Origin: Augochlora pura
Taxonomy: Eukaryota > Arthropoda > Insecta > Hymenoptera > Halictidae
Reading direction: 5' to 3'
Length of the DNA: 64,000 nucleotides
NCBI RefSeq assembly: GCF_028453695.1
Contig: NC_135781.1
Coordinates: 8,989,640 to 9,053,639, forward strand
Below are positions 51,401 to 64,000 of the stretch, one piece after another; the stretch's first letter is position 1, and the number at the start of each line of letters is the position of its first letter. A program made the position numbers and the translations under genes. The notes beneath the pieces were generated by a model that saw only the letters and a program-made list of their open reading frames with translations, searched no databases and was not told where the DNA came from.

Positions 51401-53530
51401 TCGAATGAATATTGTAATAAGAGTACTCGAAAGATGATGCCTGGTTCAGCTGGAGCAATCAATACCGTGCGACAGCCAATGATATTAAGAAATTCAATTT
51501 GCATCGAGGCAAGGATCTACAATATATAGACAGTGGGGAAACAAACTTGAGGAAAACTTCTTCGCGAAGTTGGATGAAGTTTTTCTATTAATCGTTTAAA
51601 ATATCAGGGTTCGTTCGACTTATTACCAATTTAGCGAACTATCCGTGTTCCACTTTTAACTTTAAAGAGGATTTAATTTGACAGAGCGTCTGCAGGTGTC
51701 CACCGTTTCGTGTCTCGGTTTAGCTTCTTAGGAGCTTGCAAATAAATTTCATGGAATGAAATACCGACGTGTAAAATTTTAATAAGAAATGTATAATTAC
51801 TGACTGGTCAGAAATTCGATTAAGAAAACATTTATTGAACAATGAAGGGACATATAAACAGTTTCTTAGATAGCAATGCTCTGGTTGGCAATATTTTCTT
51901 GTACAGTTCTACACGTACAAGTTTAAATTAACTACAATGCGTTCGCGCCCAGACTGTTTCCGAGGCAGGCAATCGTTAGTCGCAACATTTGAAAATCGCT
52001 TATAGGAAATCAAAGACATTACGTATCTCTGACTGCTACGTCGCACGCACATAGAAATTCTCACCATTAAAACGTTCTAGCAACGCTGTTTGTTTGCTCC
52101 AAAGCGTGATCCCCAATTATTCCAACCAGTGAACCGACACGCAGCGACCATGTTAAATCTCTTGTATAATGTCGAGGAAAGGGGTCCATCGCGACAGTCG
52201 GAATAAATATTGCGTCGCGCCGAAAACACCGTACGTCGTTTCCATACTGACAACGAGCTCGAAATCAATTACTTCGCATCTTCGATCGCACGCCGGTGTG
52301 TAGCCCGGCCGCGTTTCGAGTGAAATAACAATCGAAGGTGCCCGAGGGCCCGTGGCAACGCGTTAACGCACAATGCCGTAACGAGCTAATCACGATATCA
52401 AATTCTTTGCCTGTCAGCGCGGCATTTCGATGCTAAGATATCCGGGCGTAGCGACAGCGGGGGGTCCGCTCTGTAGAAAAACGCTGGATGACCGATTATG
52501 ATGAAGCGATTCTCCCTGCATGGACCTGGAAAGACAACAGGGGGAGAAGGATGGAAACAGACCCAATATACCTTCGAGCGAGCCGTCTCATAATTGAAAC
52601 ACGCAATCTCGTACTTACGATAATGCATTTGCTCGCGCGAGAACAGCGCGAAGAGCACCGCGTGTCGCGTTTCGTTATTTTTCTAATTAACACGTCTCGC
52701 GCGTTCCCGGCCTCTCCTCTCGCTGCACTCTGTCCGATTCCGATTCATCAAAATGAGTCGAAATAATTGAAGATTAGCGGCCGTGCTGTTAAGTTGTTAC
52801 CGAAGTAAAACTGATCTGCTGTCCCGGACATCGGTCTTCTTCGTGTTCATCGATCTGTCGGAAATAGAAAACAGTCGAATTTCTAACATTTAAGATTTAA
52901 TGTTCCTTGTATTGTACGTTTTTTTACATTTCGTGATTTACGCTTTATGTTTTTGGTTTAATATACAAGTACTACGTATACCGGAGACCATCCGTAAGCT
53001 GCAAGGCAAGAGGATTAAATGAAATAAAAAAGAAAATATAATGACGTAAAAATGAGTAATAACATCTCTAAATAATTTCTTCGTTTCTGTGATCGTTCAG
53101 GTGTACACTGTAAAAGCAGAATTTTTATTATCGTAAATCTCACGACGAAAACGAAACGTAATTAAGGGGATTGCATTCGTCAAAATCATGGAAAGAGCGT
53201 AATGATCGAGCTGCGTCTTCAACACCTTCGAAATTGAAAAGATCCCGCATAACCGGTTTAAGAAGCTCATTACACGCAAGCGATCAGCATGCATCAATGT
53301 CCAATCGATGCTTGTTTCCCCTAATGCACAAAAGTTAGTACGAACAATAAATCGGTTGCGGACGACCGCGGAGATCTTCAAACCGATTTCTGAGGAGCTT
53401 CCAGCCATTTTCACCGGGGAGTAGTGCCTGAAGCAGTACAGTAAACGAATATATCCCGGAGAACCTCACAGTTTTCTATTACAAGACGTCAGTGGCGCAT
53501 CCTCGCGGTATCGACGTCGCTTACTTCCAC

Positions 53531-53532
<2 letters not shown>

Positions 53533-53573
<41 letters not shown>
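53533..53573. repeat. (GA)n microsatellite
   Basis: About 41 bases of uninterrupted GA repeat. Confidence 0.95.
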
Positions 53574-53575
<2 letters not shown>

Positions 53576-56500
53576 AAAGGAGCCGTGGGGAGGATAGGGA
53601 GGGACCTAGAGGATCCAGGAGTTAGACGAATCGAAGTACCCAGGTACGCGCGATGAGGGCACGGTGCTGCGGCTACGTGTCAGATCAATCATACACCGTG
53701 CATTCAGGCGCCCCGCCGCGATACAGGACAACTAGCCCCGCAATTCGTTTCTCCTCATGGCCGCCGGCCTGAAAGAACGTGTCTGGGACCCTGTGGCCGG
53801 CGAGCGTGGGCCCCCAACTGGTATCCACGTTCGATATGTTACAATAAAAGCACTATCCTAGCGCCGACACGTGATGACTCTATCGGACGATGCCTGAGCG
53901 GCGTAGCGGACCGGAGCCTTTTCTCAGAATCACGCATCTCTCGTTCGCGTCCCGTCCCGGCCAGGATGCACCAGTCATCGTCGAGACGTCGTCGACGCGT
54001 TACATGCCCCCTTCTTCGACCCCTCCACCACTTCCCGTTTCACGACGGTAACCACCATCGGCGCAATCGGGTTGGCGAAGGTGCGACAGAGAAAGGGAGA
54101 GGATCTCCCTCGCCCTCTAGCCCCCCCCTATCCCCCCTCCCCTTTCCTTCTCGCCGTCCGCCTATAAGCAACGTCCTACGGCACCGTTGCCCTCCAGGGA
54201 AGATCGAGCTGGCGCGAAATGGATCTGGCATTTCGAACGCTCGATGGACCCTCTCCCCTCCTCCTCCTCCTCCACCACCACCGCCACCTCCTCCACCTCC
54301 TCTTGCTTCTCTTCTTTGAATTTATCGGCACTATCGGCATGATCCCGGCGCCCTCGCGCTCGCCTCGCTCGCCTCGCTCGTCTCGACTAACTTAGACGTT
54401 ACAATTTAAACGAATCACAAGCCGCGCTCCTTACCGAGACGCATTGTCCGCAAGGAGATCGAATCTGTTCCGTGGAGAACGGCGTGTTACGTATACTCTG
54501 TGGGACATCCCTGGGGATTGTCTCTGGGAATTGTAACGGTATCGTCGGCGCTCGTGCTGAGAGCTTAGAATTATTCTACGAGCGATGGAGATTGATATGA
54601 TACAGTTTTCCGTCTTGCTTGTGGCAACGTCAGCGCTTCGCGTTGTCAACTGTTCAAATCTCTCTGCATGTTCAGTTATTATTTATGTAATGGAGACTTT
54701 AGGCACTTTCCGCCTATAAGTCGGAGTGTGCAAAATATACCAAGTACAATGATTTCTCATATTGGCCCGTTTTATATTCAAGGGGGTGAAACGACCTCTC
54801 GTTTTTCATGAGACGAAACATGAAAGAAAGAAAGTTTAAAGTTAAGTAAAAAGACATCAAATTTGATATAAATTTAATTTGTGGCATTCAGAGTAGATGA
54901 ATAATATTCTTGTTGTCAATCATCGTTATTATGGACTAAACTACCCCTAATCGTTTCAATGTTCATTTAGAAGATTTGAAATCTGCAATAATTCATAACA
55001 CTTAAAAAATCTTTCTTGTTAATCTAAGCATTATATAAATGCTTGTCGAAATAAAATAAACTATCAAAAAGCGCAAATTCGTTTTAGTACATTCAGTAGG
55101 AATATTGGCAACATTGAGTAGTTAAACTTGATGTATTCCTTATAACTGGACTTTACGCTAAAATCTATGGTATGAAAATTCTAATTACTTAAAAACTGGA
55201 ACCCCAAATACTCAGGCAAGTCTATAATATAAACCGTACAAGTTACTTAATTAATGTTCTTTACTTATTAAAATACACAAGAAGTCTTTATATTTGCACA
55301 GTTTCGCTAGAGAATTGTGTATTCTAAACATTCGAGCTACCTCTGGAATTAAACAGACAAATTGCGTGGACAACTGTAACTTCATATTTCACCGAATTTA
55401 CTTGACAGCATGCAGATGTTTAAAAAAAAGTGGCGAACGGGTTAAACAAACCGAAAAACAGAAAGTCCGCGTTATGCGGGCTCCTAATTCGCCGAGTGAG
55501 AAATGCAGTAATCGCGGGAACTTTCCAACCATGGCGTGGCGCATAAAGTTTCTTCGGCAGAACCTGCGCTTAAGTGGGTCCCGCGTTCGATCCCGCGCAA
55601 ATTAGATTTAGCGAATTGTACTCGGTTTGCTGGATTTCGACGTTCTCACGCGAAAAAGCGGCGCCTGCATACGCGCCAGGTAACTGCGTATCAATTTTTC
55701 AGCGACGCGACCGCCCAACGCATCGATGTCCATTGTGTTGCATTGTGTTGCATTGTTACAAGCCCATGATGCATTCTTATTAGATACTTATCACCCGGCT
55801 CGTCGACTGCTATCGACTGGCCCGCTCGACCGTGCAACTCCGTCCCGGTTTTTCCCCCTTTCGATCGCCGTGCCGCGCCGGTGTTGCACGTGTCCGAGAT
55901 TACAGGGTGCAATCACCCTTTTTACCCTCCTTGCTCGAAGATTATTCAAATTCGACGCGACCCCGCGAAGATTTTCGTCTTCCCGTCGAATATCACCGGA
56001 ATGGCGGCAGCTTTGTTTCGATGGCGTGGGGATTGCGTGACCGAAATACGTATGCTGAAAACCAGCAAAGAAATACTGAAGCTGATTGCATGCTAACAAT
56101 ATAATGTATTTCGTGTTCCCCGTGATGCATGGGACCTTCCATCATCCTGTAAACAATGTCAGCTTCCACGTCGGTTACTTCGACAATCCTCTTCCATTAA
56201 CTCTCGAGAGTTGCGCGGCTAGATGCATTGTTACCGTTTTTAACTATTCAATAAGTATTACTTAATAGCTCGTATAAATTGTGTCCTTACTCTCATTGTG
56301 TTCAAGAAAACGTAGCTGAGTATATTAACAGACTTAGGTAAGAAAAATAGAGTACACAGTTAAGTGAAAATGTTAAAGAAGAATTTCTTTTCTTTGCGAA
56401 AATATGGATTTTTGCAGTTTTCTACATGGAGACGCGTGATGAATTCTTCAGAATTTTGTTATACTTGTTCCATGTGATATAATTTTTTCAGTTTTACTCA

Positions 56501-57650
56501 AATTAGAATAGCCAATTACTATTATTATATATTATATACTAATATTATTAACTATTTCGGAAGATATCTAAATGCACAGTACTGTCATAACAGATTTTGT
56601 CTTTATTGCAAAAATTAGTAACAGAAAAACAAAATAATGAAGTCATCACAAGATTTTAAGGATATTGTTAGATTATTTTTATTTCATTAAAACTATTAAG
56701 GGAGGGGAAACTTTGTTATTTAACTGTTGTTTTTATACAATTATTGCATCAAACAATAGAAATAGTTGGTTATCACATTAAGTAAATAATTGTTGTTATA
56801 TTTTGTTTGTCAGTAAACGACAGATCTTTATGTAAAAAGTATTACAAAACAGAAGGGCCAAGTAAAATCGTATTTAATCTCACAAATGCGCCTACGATCA
56901 GTTTTCTCGAAGTCGCAGACTAACAATAATCTATAGAAATTTCACATAGATTATTATTACTATTACCGTTAACCGCTTAAACTGTGATAATAGTAAATTT
57001 ACGCCAAGCGTTTTTCAATTCTCCGAAACTATTTTCATTTACGATTTAAGTGTCTCTACGAAGTTTCATCTTACGTAAAGGCCGGTTACGAGGAGAACTC
57101 GGAAAAAGCCATCATCGGAGCCTACTAAAATCGACCGCTGCATTATCTCGACGGAACCACGAGCATGTCAATCGCTCCCATCAACGTCTCGCAACGGTAG
57201 CGTTGCGAACCGCCAAGTGCGCGCACATGTTTCGCAAAACCATGGAAAATCGGTCGGCATTCGATCGCGCCGCGTCCCGATGTCCATTGAACACGATTGG
57301 AACGCAGAATCGTCCCACCAAGAATCCTTAATTCCCACCAGCCAGTGCCCATTTACCTTGCGGTCGGCATATGCAATTGCATCGGCTGCGCAAGTGAGTC
57401 CCTGATGCGTCCTGCGGTCAAACATCATCACCGTAGCTCACGCGGCCCGACACAGGATGCACCTACCCTGCGGGACCTTCTAATATTCGAAATTGCTCGT
57501 CCTGGCATGTTTATTTGACGTTGGGGCTGCCGTGCTCAACCCCCGTCCAATTTGCCGGCTGACATTTTTCAACTCTTTCTGCCAAGCCGCGACGTTTCTG
57601 CCTTACTCTTTTTTTGCTCCCCGACCCAGCTTCTATCTTCCCAACACCCT

Positions 57651-57674
57651 TTCTCTCTCTCACTCCCTCTCCCT

Positions 57675-57723
<49 letters not shown>

Positions 57724-57740
57724 TTTGTCTCTCTTTTCCT
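57651..57740. repeat. (CT)n microsatellite
   Basis: CT and CCCTCT repeats over about 90 bases. It accounts for the Leu-Ser runs of the overlapping open frames. Confidence 0.95.
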
Positions 57741-57790
57741 CTCTTTCTTTGTGAGTGAGACCCGAGGAGAGTCTCTCTTTCCAACTTCGC

Positions 57791-57812
57791 GACGACGACG
57801 ACGACGACGACG
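57791..57812. repeat. (GAC)n microsatellite
   Basis: Seven GAC units followed by GAGACGCGAC variants, 50 bases beyond the CT tract. Confidence 0.9.
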
Positions 57813-58225
57813 AGACGCGACGCGACACGACGGCTTTCCGTCGACCGGAGAGTGCAAAGTCAGAAAAACTCGCTAACGGTCCCGCGGAGGCGAGTTTGCG
57901 AGGAGCGCGTCTCGGCCGATGCTAAAAGCATCCTGTGCGCAACGTTCCCGAGCTGCGAATATTCACGCGCGCGTGGAGCTTCAAGCGTTTATTTCGCTGA
58001 TTTATAACGAGAGAATGGTCGCTTCGATTCGCGACGAGAATCTCGGGAGTCGGCTAAATGACCGTATTCCTCGGCGCACTCCGCTTCCAGGAGGAATATT
58101 ATTTCGCGGAGGTTCCACGAAACTCGCACAGCCAATGGAAAATTAAGTTATCCGTGCGACTACTGACGCCTCGAGTTTTATATTGTCGTTGTAAAGAATA
58201 TTATACGCTTTGGTTAGTAATTTAA

Positions 58226-58440
58226 CACTATTTTTACCGAATTTTATACTATACAATTTACCGAATAAATTTTGTGACGACTATAGCAAAAGTCGAGAAA
58301 CAATTAAACGGAGAACGTAGAACATAGGAAATCATTTTTGTTAAAAATAATTTTAAAATGTCACTTAACCTCTAAGGTGAAAGTAGTGTTAAATAAAAAT
58401 TATAAAATGTGACTATCGACACCTTTGGTAAAAATAGTGT
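58226..58440. mobile_element. TTAA-type MITE with ends resembling the piggyBac copy
   Basis: TTAA (58222-58225) followed by CACTATTTTTACC, whose exact reverse complement GGTAAAAATAGTG lies at 58428-58440. The outer base quartet there is TCAA instead of TTAA. A second right end, GGTGAAAGTAGTG followed by a true TTAA, lies at 58377-58393, so the right end is tandemly duplicated with a period of about 51 bases. The left end agrees with the piggyBac end at 46691 in 12 of the first 14 bases. No coding capacity. Confidence 0.7.
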
Positions 58441-60738
58441 CAATTCCATATCCGTTTCAACGAGAATAAGTTATGTGATACCGTTAATTAAATATCATTA
58501 ATATTATTATACATTGAAGCAAATGAGGAGGAAAGTGAATGAACAAATTAAGGTATGGAAAACATTACTGCCATATTTTATTTATCTGTTTATTACATGT
58601 AGATTAAAAATTTATTCTGATTCTGTATTTGAATTATCTGAATTTAAATTAATTATAAACGATACAGTTAATGTAGCAATATTGTGACCCAAATGCCAAA
58701 ATTGCTCGACATTCATTTGCTGCAATTTAATGTTTAATTTGCGACCAAATCATCCAGATTTAATTTAATTTCCAGTTGTAGGAAGCCAATCGAAGCACTC
58801 CCATATTTTTTCTCCGCTACTTTATTTGTTGCATAGTTGTCTATTTTGTTGCAATACAATTTGCGAAAGAAAGAATCAGAATAAGATTTATTTGTATATA
58901 CATATAATAAATAGATACATTAAATATAAAAATATAATTTTCCAAACCTTAACTTGCACTTTCATTCACCACCTTATTTACACTATCGTATAATAATATT
59001 AATGGTATTTAATGAAGGATATCACATTGATATTCAATTACGTTTGGTACCTGGCTCGATCACGTCGTTAACGTGCAGCTATGTATATTTTCCGTCAATT
59101 CTCGTTGAACTAGATATAGTACTCTACACTACGTCTGATTACTACTGCAGATATTTCAAAATTCAAAAAAATAGGTGCTTCGATTTCGGAATTTCCTGTA
59201 CAAAATGACAGCATTTCTTTAAAATGCACAATACATCTAACAAGATTAAAATAATAATTACTGTAATAAACATTCGCTTTCACATTATATTTAAAATTTC
59301 TTAAAGTATTTTGGCTCCACGAGATTTCCCTTTATTTTCATCTGCCAGCTAACGAAACACAAACGTGTTTCGCTTTAGGTGTTAGGATTACACGAAAGTA
59401 AAAATGCAACGAATAATTCAATTTCCGAATGTAGCTAAAAGCTTTTCGCGCGTTTCTTCGGAAAAATATCGGGTAATAAATAAGTCAAATACAAAGTGTG
59501 TTCGAACGATTCTCCTTAGTTCGCTACAGAAGATAGGGGTTCGTTTAGAAAGCAATTCAGAAGCAAATCGTTCCTTTATACATATAATGATTTGAAAGTG
59601 ATTTCCGATTGAATGAACGAATTTTTGACTGGAATATTTGTCGAAACGGAGAGCTCGGTTCTGCAACAATCTAATACGATCGAAAGTGTAACGCTCGGTC
59701 CACTTAAAGCCGTAATCACGCAAAAGATTTATTCGCAGCTTGGAGCGATTGAAAGTACAATCCCGAGTAGAACGCAGACAATGCGTGCGCGGTGAATTCG
59801 CGATTTTTTCAAGACCCCGTTGAACCGTGGAACGGGGGAGCGCTTAACGCGGGCTGCAACGCGCGACACGCTGCATTATGCATCGTGCACAACAACGCGC
59901 GCAGCGCATCCGTCTAAACGTCCGCCGGCGATAAATCGGATAATACGGTGAGGCGCATGGCGCGATATCGACGTACGTATAATTAACACAGCTCGCGTTC
60001 TATACAATCATTCAAATTATCCTGCTAATTATTGTCTTCGGCTTGCATCATCTGTTACGGCCGTGCGAACCGACAAATCGTTCAATACCCGACCCTATTC
60101 GTAGGAAAACGTTACCGCCTCCCCTGGTAATTAACATCAACTTATCATTGCCGCAACCAAACGTAATCATTGCAATAGAATCCGCTATCGCTCAAGCATT
60201 CAGCGTAACGCATCCGATCGAATGACGCGATCGAAATCTGCGTGGTCTCCCTTGCCTGATGGATTGCATTCTTGATCTACGAAATATTCAGAGAAATTGT
60301 TATTCACGTGATTCGTAACTAATGTTTCTTTTTTTTCAATAGTTTCTCCGATTCGGGAAACTAATTTATTCGGTCGGTGGGGACGATGCGCGACGTAAAT
60401 TTTCATGATTCATTGATGCGAACAGAAATTACTAATAACGATGTCGATAAATGAAATATTATCGTGATCATATAACAGAATGGATGTTACAGGCTCGACA
60501 GTTCTCATTCCCGTGGTATTACAATGTTTATCCAGAGTAGAGTGTACAAGCATTAATCTTATTATCATTTAATTATCATCGGTCTATATGAACCAATTAA
60601 TGTATAATGCAAATTGCGTACGCAGATTATCTACTAGACGGAAATATCCGCATTAAATTTAAAAAATGGCTATATTGTTCACTTTATGCGTTCGTGTTAT
60701 TGAAATTCTTATGAAGCCGACAAATATGCATTGTGTAA
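58441..60738. other. Gene-free stretch
   Basis: AT-rich to about 59.4 kb, then mixed, with a GC-rich block at 59.75-60.25 kb. No domain-bearing frame, RNA gene or clear repeat was found. Confidence 0.55.
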
Positions 60739-61324
60739 CACTTTGACGCCGTGTCACTCGTATATGTATATGAGCCGTTCAGTGCACACATCGACTAACT
60801 CCATAAAACAAAAAGTCGAGAAACGCGATGAAATGATGTACATTGATTTTTAAAATTCCTGTTATAACATAGATTCACATATATAATGTAGAATGAATAA
60901 ATACAGATATAGCTTTCATTTAACGTATAATTTAATGTATAAAATTAATATTATTTAATGTATAAAATTAACAAGAAAGAATAGCTAAAAAGAAAAAAAG
61001 AAAAAAAAAATTTTGCCGTTTAATGGTGTTAATCTTTATTATTCAGAAAAGTTATTATAAATATAAAAAGTTATGACTATACCAAGTGCTTTGACACTTA
61101 AATTTAAGATTTTTCAAAAAGTGGAGTTAATCGATGTGTGCACTGGGCGGCTCATATGTATACATATGGGAGTTAATTCTCACATTTGTAAATTAATTTT
61201 TTAGCTGACCTATCGTGTCCCTTTACTTTTATTAGGATTTGTAAAATGCGTAAAAATAGTGAAGAAAGTAATTGGCGACATACAGCTTGAAAATTCTGAG
61301 GTTGTTGACCTGGCAGTGAAAGTG
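60739..61324. mobile_element. 586-bp TTAA-type element with long subterminal inverted repeat
   Basis: The right end reads inward as TTAA (61325-61328) then CACTTTCACTGCC. The left end has GTAA (60735-60738) then CACTTTGACGCC. Just inside the left end, 60757-60802 is an imperfect inverted copy of 61123-61172; both contain GAGCCG, CAGTGCACACATCGA and TAACTCC. The right-hand copy lies about 150 bases from its end while the left one lies 18 bases in, so the element is asymmetric. There is no transposase frame. It is probably a nonautonomous piggyBac-like element with decayed ends. Confidence 0.6.
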
Positions 61325-64000
61325 TTAATTATCAAATAGGAACTCGCATAATACAGACACGCGACGAAATTAATACAGTTGGCATAAAAAACATTTGCTC
61401 AAGGATGGATCAGAATCTCCTCCATGATAATACCTCCGCAAGAAGTCTGACCAAAACACCGAGCAGTGCATCATCTCCTAAAACAGCTCCTAAATGAAGA
61501 TTACGGTCAATTCTGGATTCGGCGAATATTAAACGGAACGCTCGCCGGGCAGCGCATTGCATAATACATTTTTAATTCCGCCGGGCGCATTGTTGAGCCA
61601 CGCCACCATATCGCTGACGGATCTATGACGAGATATCGTATGGTCGCATCTCGGTCATTAAGCCTCGCGCTTTTTGCAAGACGAGCAACGATCCCTATCA
61701 GTACAAATGAGTGTCATTTGCGCACGGGCCCCGGCAACGGGACACCAAACTGTTAGACGCATCTCTCGTCCGTGCACAAGCGACATTTTCCACTGTTACT
61801 GTTTTTTCCGTCGTTGCCCCGCGCCGCGCCGCGCCGCTCGGCGCTGCCCCCGCGCGTGTGCACGCGTGTGCGTCGACGCGCGAAACAATACGTGAATGGA
61901 GTTCGACCGGCGGAGGATCACACCACCGAGAATGGATCATATTAATTTCAGCCCGGCCACGCGACGCGCTCTTTTTCATCGGCCCACAAGGCGATGCGAT
62001 ACACCTCGACGAGTTAGACTGCGGTTATGCCCCGTTTTCGATGCCATACGACGCATGATAGTCGTCTTGCTCGTTCCAATGTGTTTTTAATGCGTTCGAA
62101 CTATTTCCATAATAATGCATTTGCCTGACCTCACTGAGACTAACGAGGGATTTCCTATACTCGAGATTAAAACTCGGAATTCCTATACTCCGATAACAAA
62201 CTCGATCGGAGTTGTTAAAAAATCTCAAAATATAATGAGATTGGTCAGTCTAGTCACATAAATTGACGCAAAACGGTGCAAATGCATTGGATTATCATCA
62301 TTAATTTCGCTCTCTGCTGTCGCTAACATGTTTCATTTAGTATAGCATACTTTCTTTATAAATTATTAAAACAATTTAGTGAAGCAGCGTTATGGATTTT
62401 TTGGATATCGTATTCTATATTATAACTCTAAATGGCGTCGTGCATAGGATTAATTAATCACACAGAGCTATTTCATATTTACGTAGTACATAATACTAGA
62501 TTACAAAACTCTTTACTGAATGATTGAATTATTGAACTATTCTAATCGTGAGTTCTTTACTTATTATTAGCTTTTCTGTAGTACCAAGGTATTGGATAGA
62601 TGCAAATGATTTAATCCTTCTCGAGAGCCGCGCATTTTATAACTAAGCTTTTAAACTTTCTTTCATCGATCATTAGATATAAATGTGCGATTTATAAAAC
62701 AGTGTCCATTGTACTGTCAATACCAATATTGTAGCACTAAAAATTCTTCAAAAACATAAAATAATTACTTAGTTTATATTAGACAATTTACAAAGGACGT
62801 AAAAATATTATCACTTGCAACAAACGACTCTCGTTTTATCTTCAGACGATCATTACTATAAGACGATTAATACGTAGCATCAAGATATGTCTAAACAAAA
62901 AATAAAAAATAAATCAAACGAATAAATCGTCAACCGTGGACGAGCAGCCAAAAACATTAGTGTTCCAAGAACCTATAGAAATTAATATTCTATTTCCGTC
63001 CGTAACAAGTATACTCGTTGAAAATATGCAACTGGTTAAGAAAGATATATACTTTGATATTCTTTATTAAATTGTATATTTTATAAAATTTAAATAAAAC
63101 ATGTAAATAGTCAAATATATACAGTATAATTACTGTTACTTGCTATTAGTAACTTGCACTTATATTTTTCAATGTTAAGGTATTATAATTTCACGACTGC
63201 AGAATATTCGCAGTGTAAACGCATTCGAGTATCGATGTATAATAATTACGGTTCAGCTGCGGAGAATCCGGGCTCCGGCCAGCGCCCGTAACGTATTCAA
63301 TTCGAACATGGCGGAGTTGACGAGTATTAAATTCTGAACGCGCGATTCCGAGGACCACGGAAGCTGTCCGTCACGATCGGTCGTCTCGATACGTTCCGAG
63401 AATCCATTTCGGTCGAGGTTAAAATATTCTGCGCTTAGCAGCGAGCTGGCCCCGAAATGTGCTTGTATTAGCCACGGCTTGCCAATTTGCGCTTATTAAT
63501 TCGAATTATCGCTACCACGTGGGTGTCCGACACAGGATATTAAAACCTTTGGCCTTTCGACAGGATGAATCGTGCCGAAGTTCAGCACGGCTTAGTCTCT
63601 GTCATGGCGCCTCGGCGTATGTACATGCACGCGTAGGTATGTATGGAACATGTGTACGCAGACGAAATTCACTTATCCGGCAAGAACGCCGTTGCTCCCA
63701 TGATCAACAGGCTGGATCGAAACTTCGAAGTCGATCAATTACGATGCTGCAAACTCGTCGCGCGAACGCTCTAGCGACGGTGAATTAGGCATTGCTAATA
63801 ACCTGGCTCCTGCTGATGCTGGCTTAAAAATCATCCGCCTCATTATACTTTATCATGTCGAGACATGTGATCGATCCTATCGGATTAATCGGAATATTTT
63901 ACCGCTGTATTTTATTTATAAGTTTACATCATTTAGATGCCACGGAGTATGTCGGGTGGCTAAAGCAAGGTCATGTGTTTTTAATTTTCCAAAGTAGATT
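61325..64000. other. Gene-free stretch to the window end
   Basis: A GC-rich block at 61.4-62.1 kb, AT-rich DNA at 62.1-63.2 kb and a further GC-rich block at 63.25-63.8 kb. Open frames overlap on both strands and show no domains. No repeat or RNA gene was recognised. Confidence 0.55.

Larger units (their letters stand above)
48436..58225. other. Gene-free stretch
   Basis: No supported coding exon. GC-rich blocks at 48.7-49.4, 50.45-51.5, 52.0-52.8, 53.45-54.65, 55.45-56.2 and 57.05-58.15 kb alternate with AT-rich DNA. It contains a 14-G run at 51003-51016, GA and CT microsatellites, a CCT/CCA-rich tract at 54255-54302 and a short CTCGC-type repeat near 54355-54385. Open frames are proline-, Arg- or Leu/Ser-rich products of simple sequence. 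Nothing resembles a promoter clearly enough to report. Confidence 0.55.

Noticed and set aside
55500..55610. tRNA-like sequence with a GCGTTCGATCCCGCG arm
   Set aside because: The arm can pair, but no acceptor stem, D arm or A box of the right spacing could be placed.

Overview
This window looks like nuclear DNA of an insect, most likely a hymenopteran (bee, ant or wasp). The grounds are spliced gene structure, GT-AG introns, an AATAAA poly(A) signal, many GA/CT and trinucleotide microsatellites, alternation of GC-rich and AT-rich blocks, and relics of TTAA-inserting (piggyBac-type) transposons. The species assignment is inference. No bacterial operon, phage or CRISPR is present.

The only protein-coding gene I can support is on the + strand near the left end. 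Two exons (8394-8789 and 9729-10110) join in frame across a 939-bp intron and encode the 258-residue, proline-rich, disordered C-terminal part of a protein. It is probably a nuclear regulatory factor, but I cannot name the family. A 3' UTR of about 1.5 kb follows, with two Pumilio-type motifs and an AATAAA at 11595. Bases 1-8393 are probably a long upstream intron, and the 5' exons were not found here.

From 11.6 kb to 64 kb I see no convincing host gene. The desert holds decaying mobile elements. The best is a piggyBac element (46691-48334) with 14-bp perfect terminal inverted repeats, TTAA on both sides and a broken transposase gene. It sits in the second unit of a 109-bp tandem duplication. 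Smaller TTAA-type elements lie at 23322-23556 (13-bp perfect inverted ends), 58226-58440 (ends resembling the piggyBac copy) and 60739-61324 (long subterminal inverted repeat). Single relic ends lie near 12.3, 20.4 and 26.5 kb.

A composite locus at 38.4-39.5 kb combines a degenerate tRNA-like Pol III unit with a terminator, a CATTCCTA-type minisatellite, and a short open frame with a poly(A) signal behind it. The remaining GC-rich blocks contain microsatellites and possibly cis-regulatory DNA, as expected around a developmental gene, but the sequence alone does not prove this.
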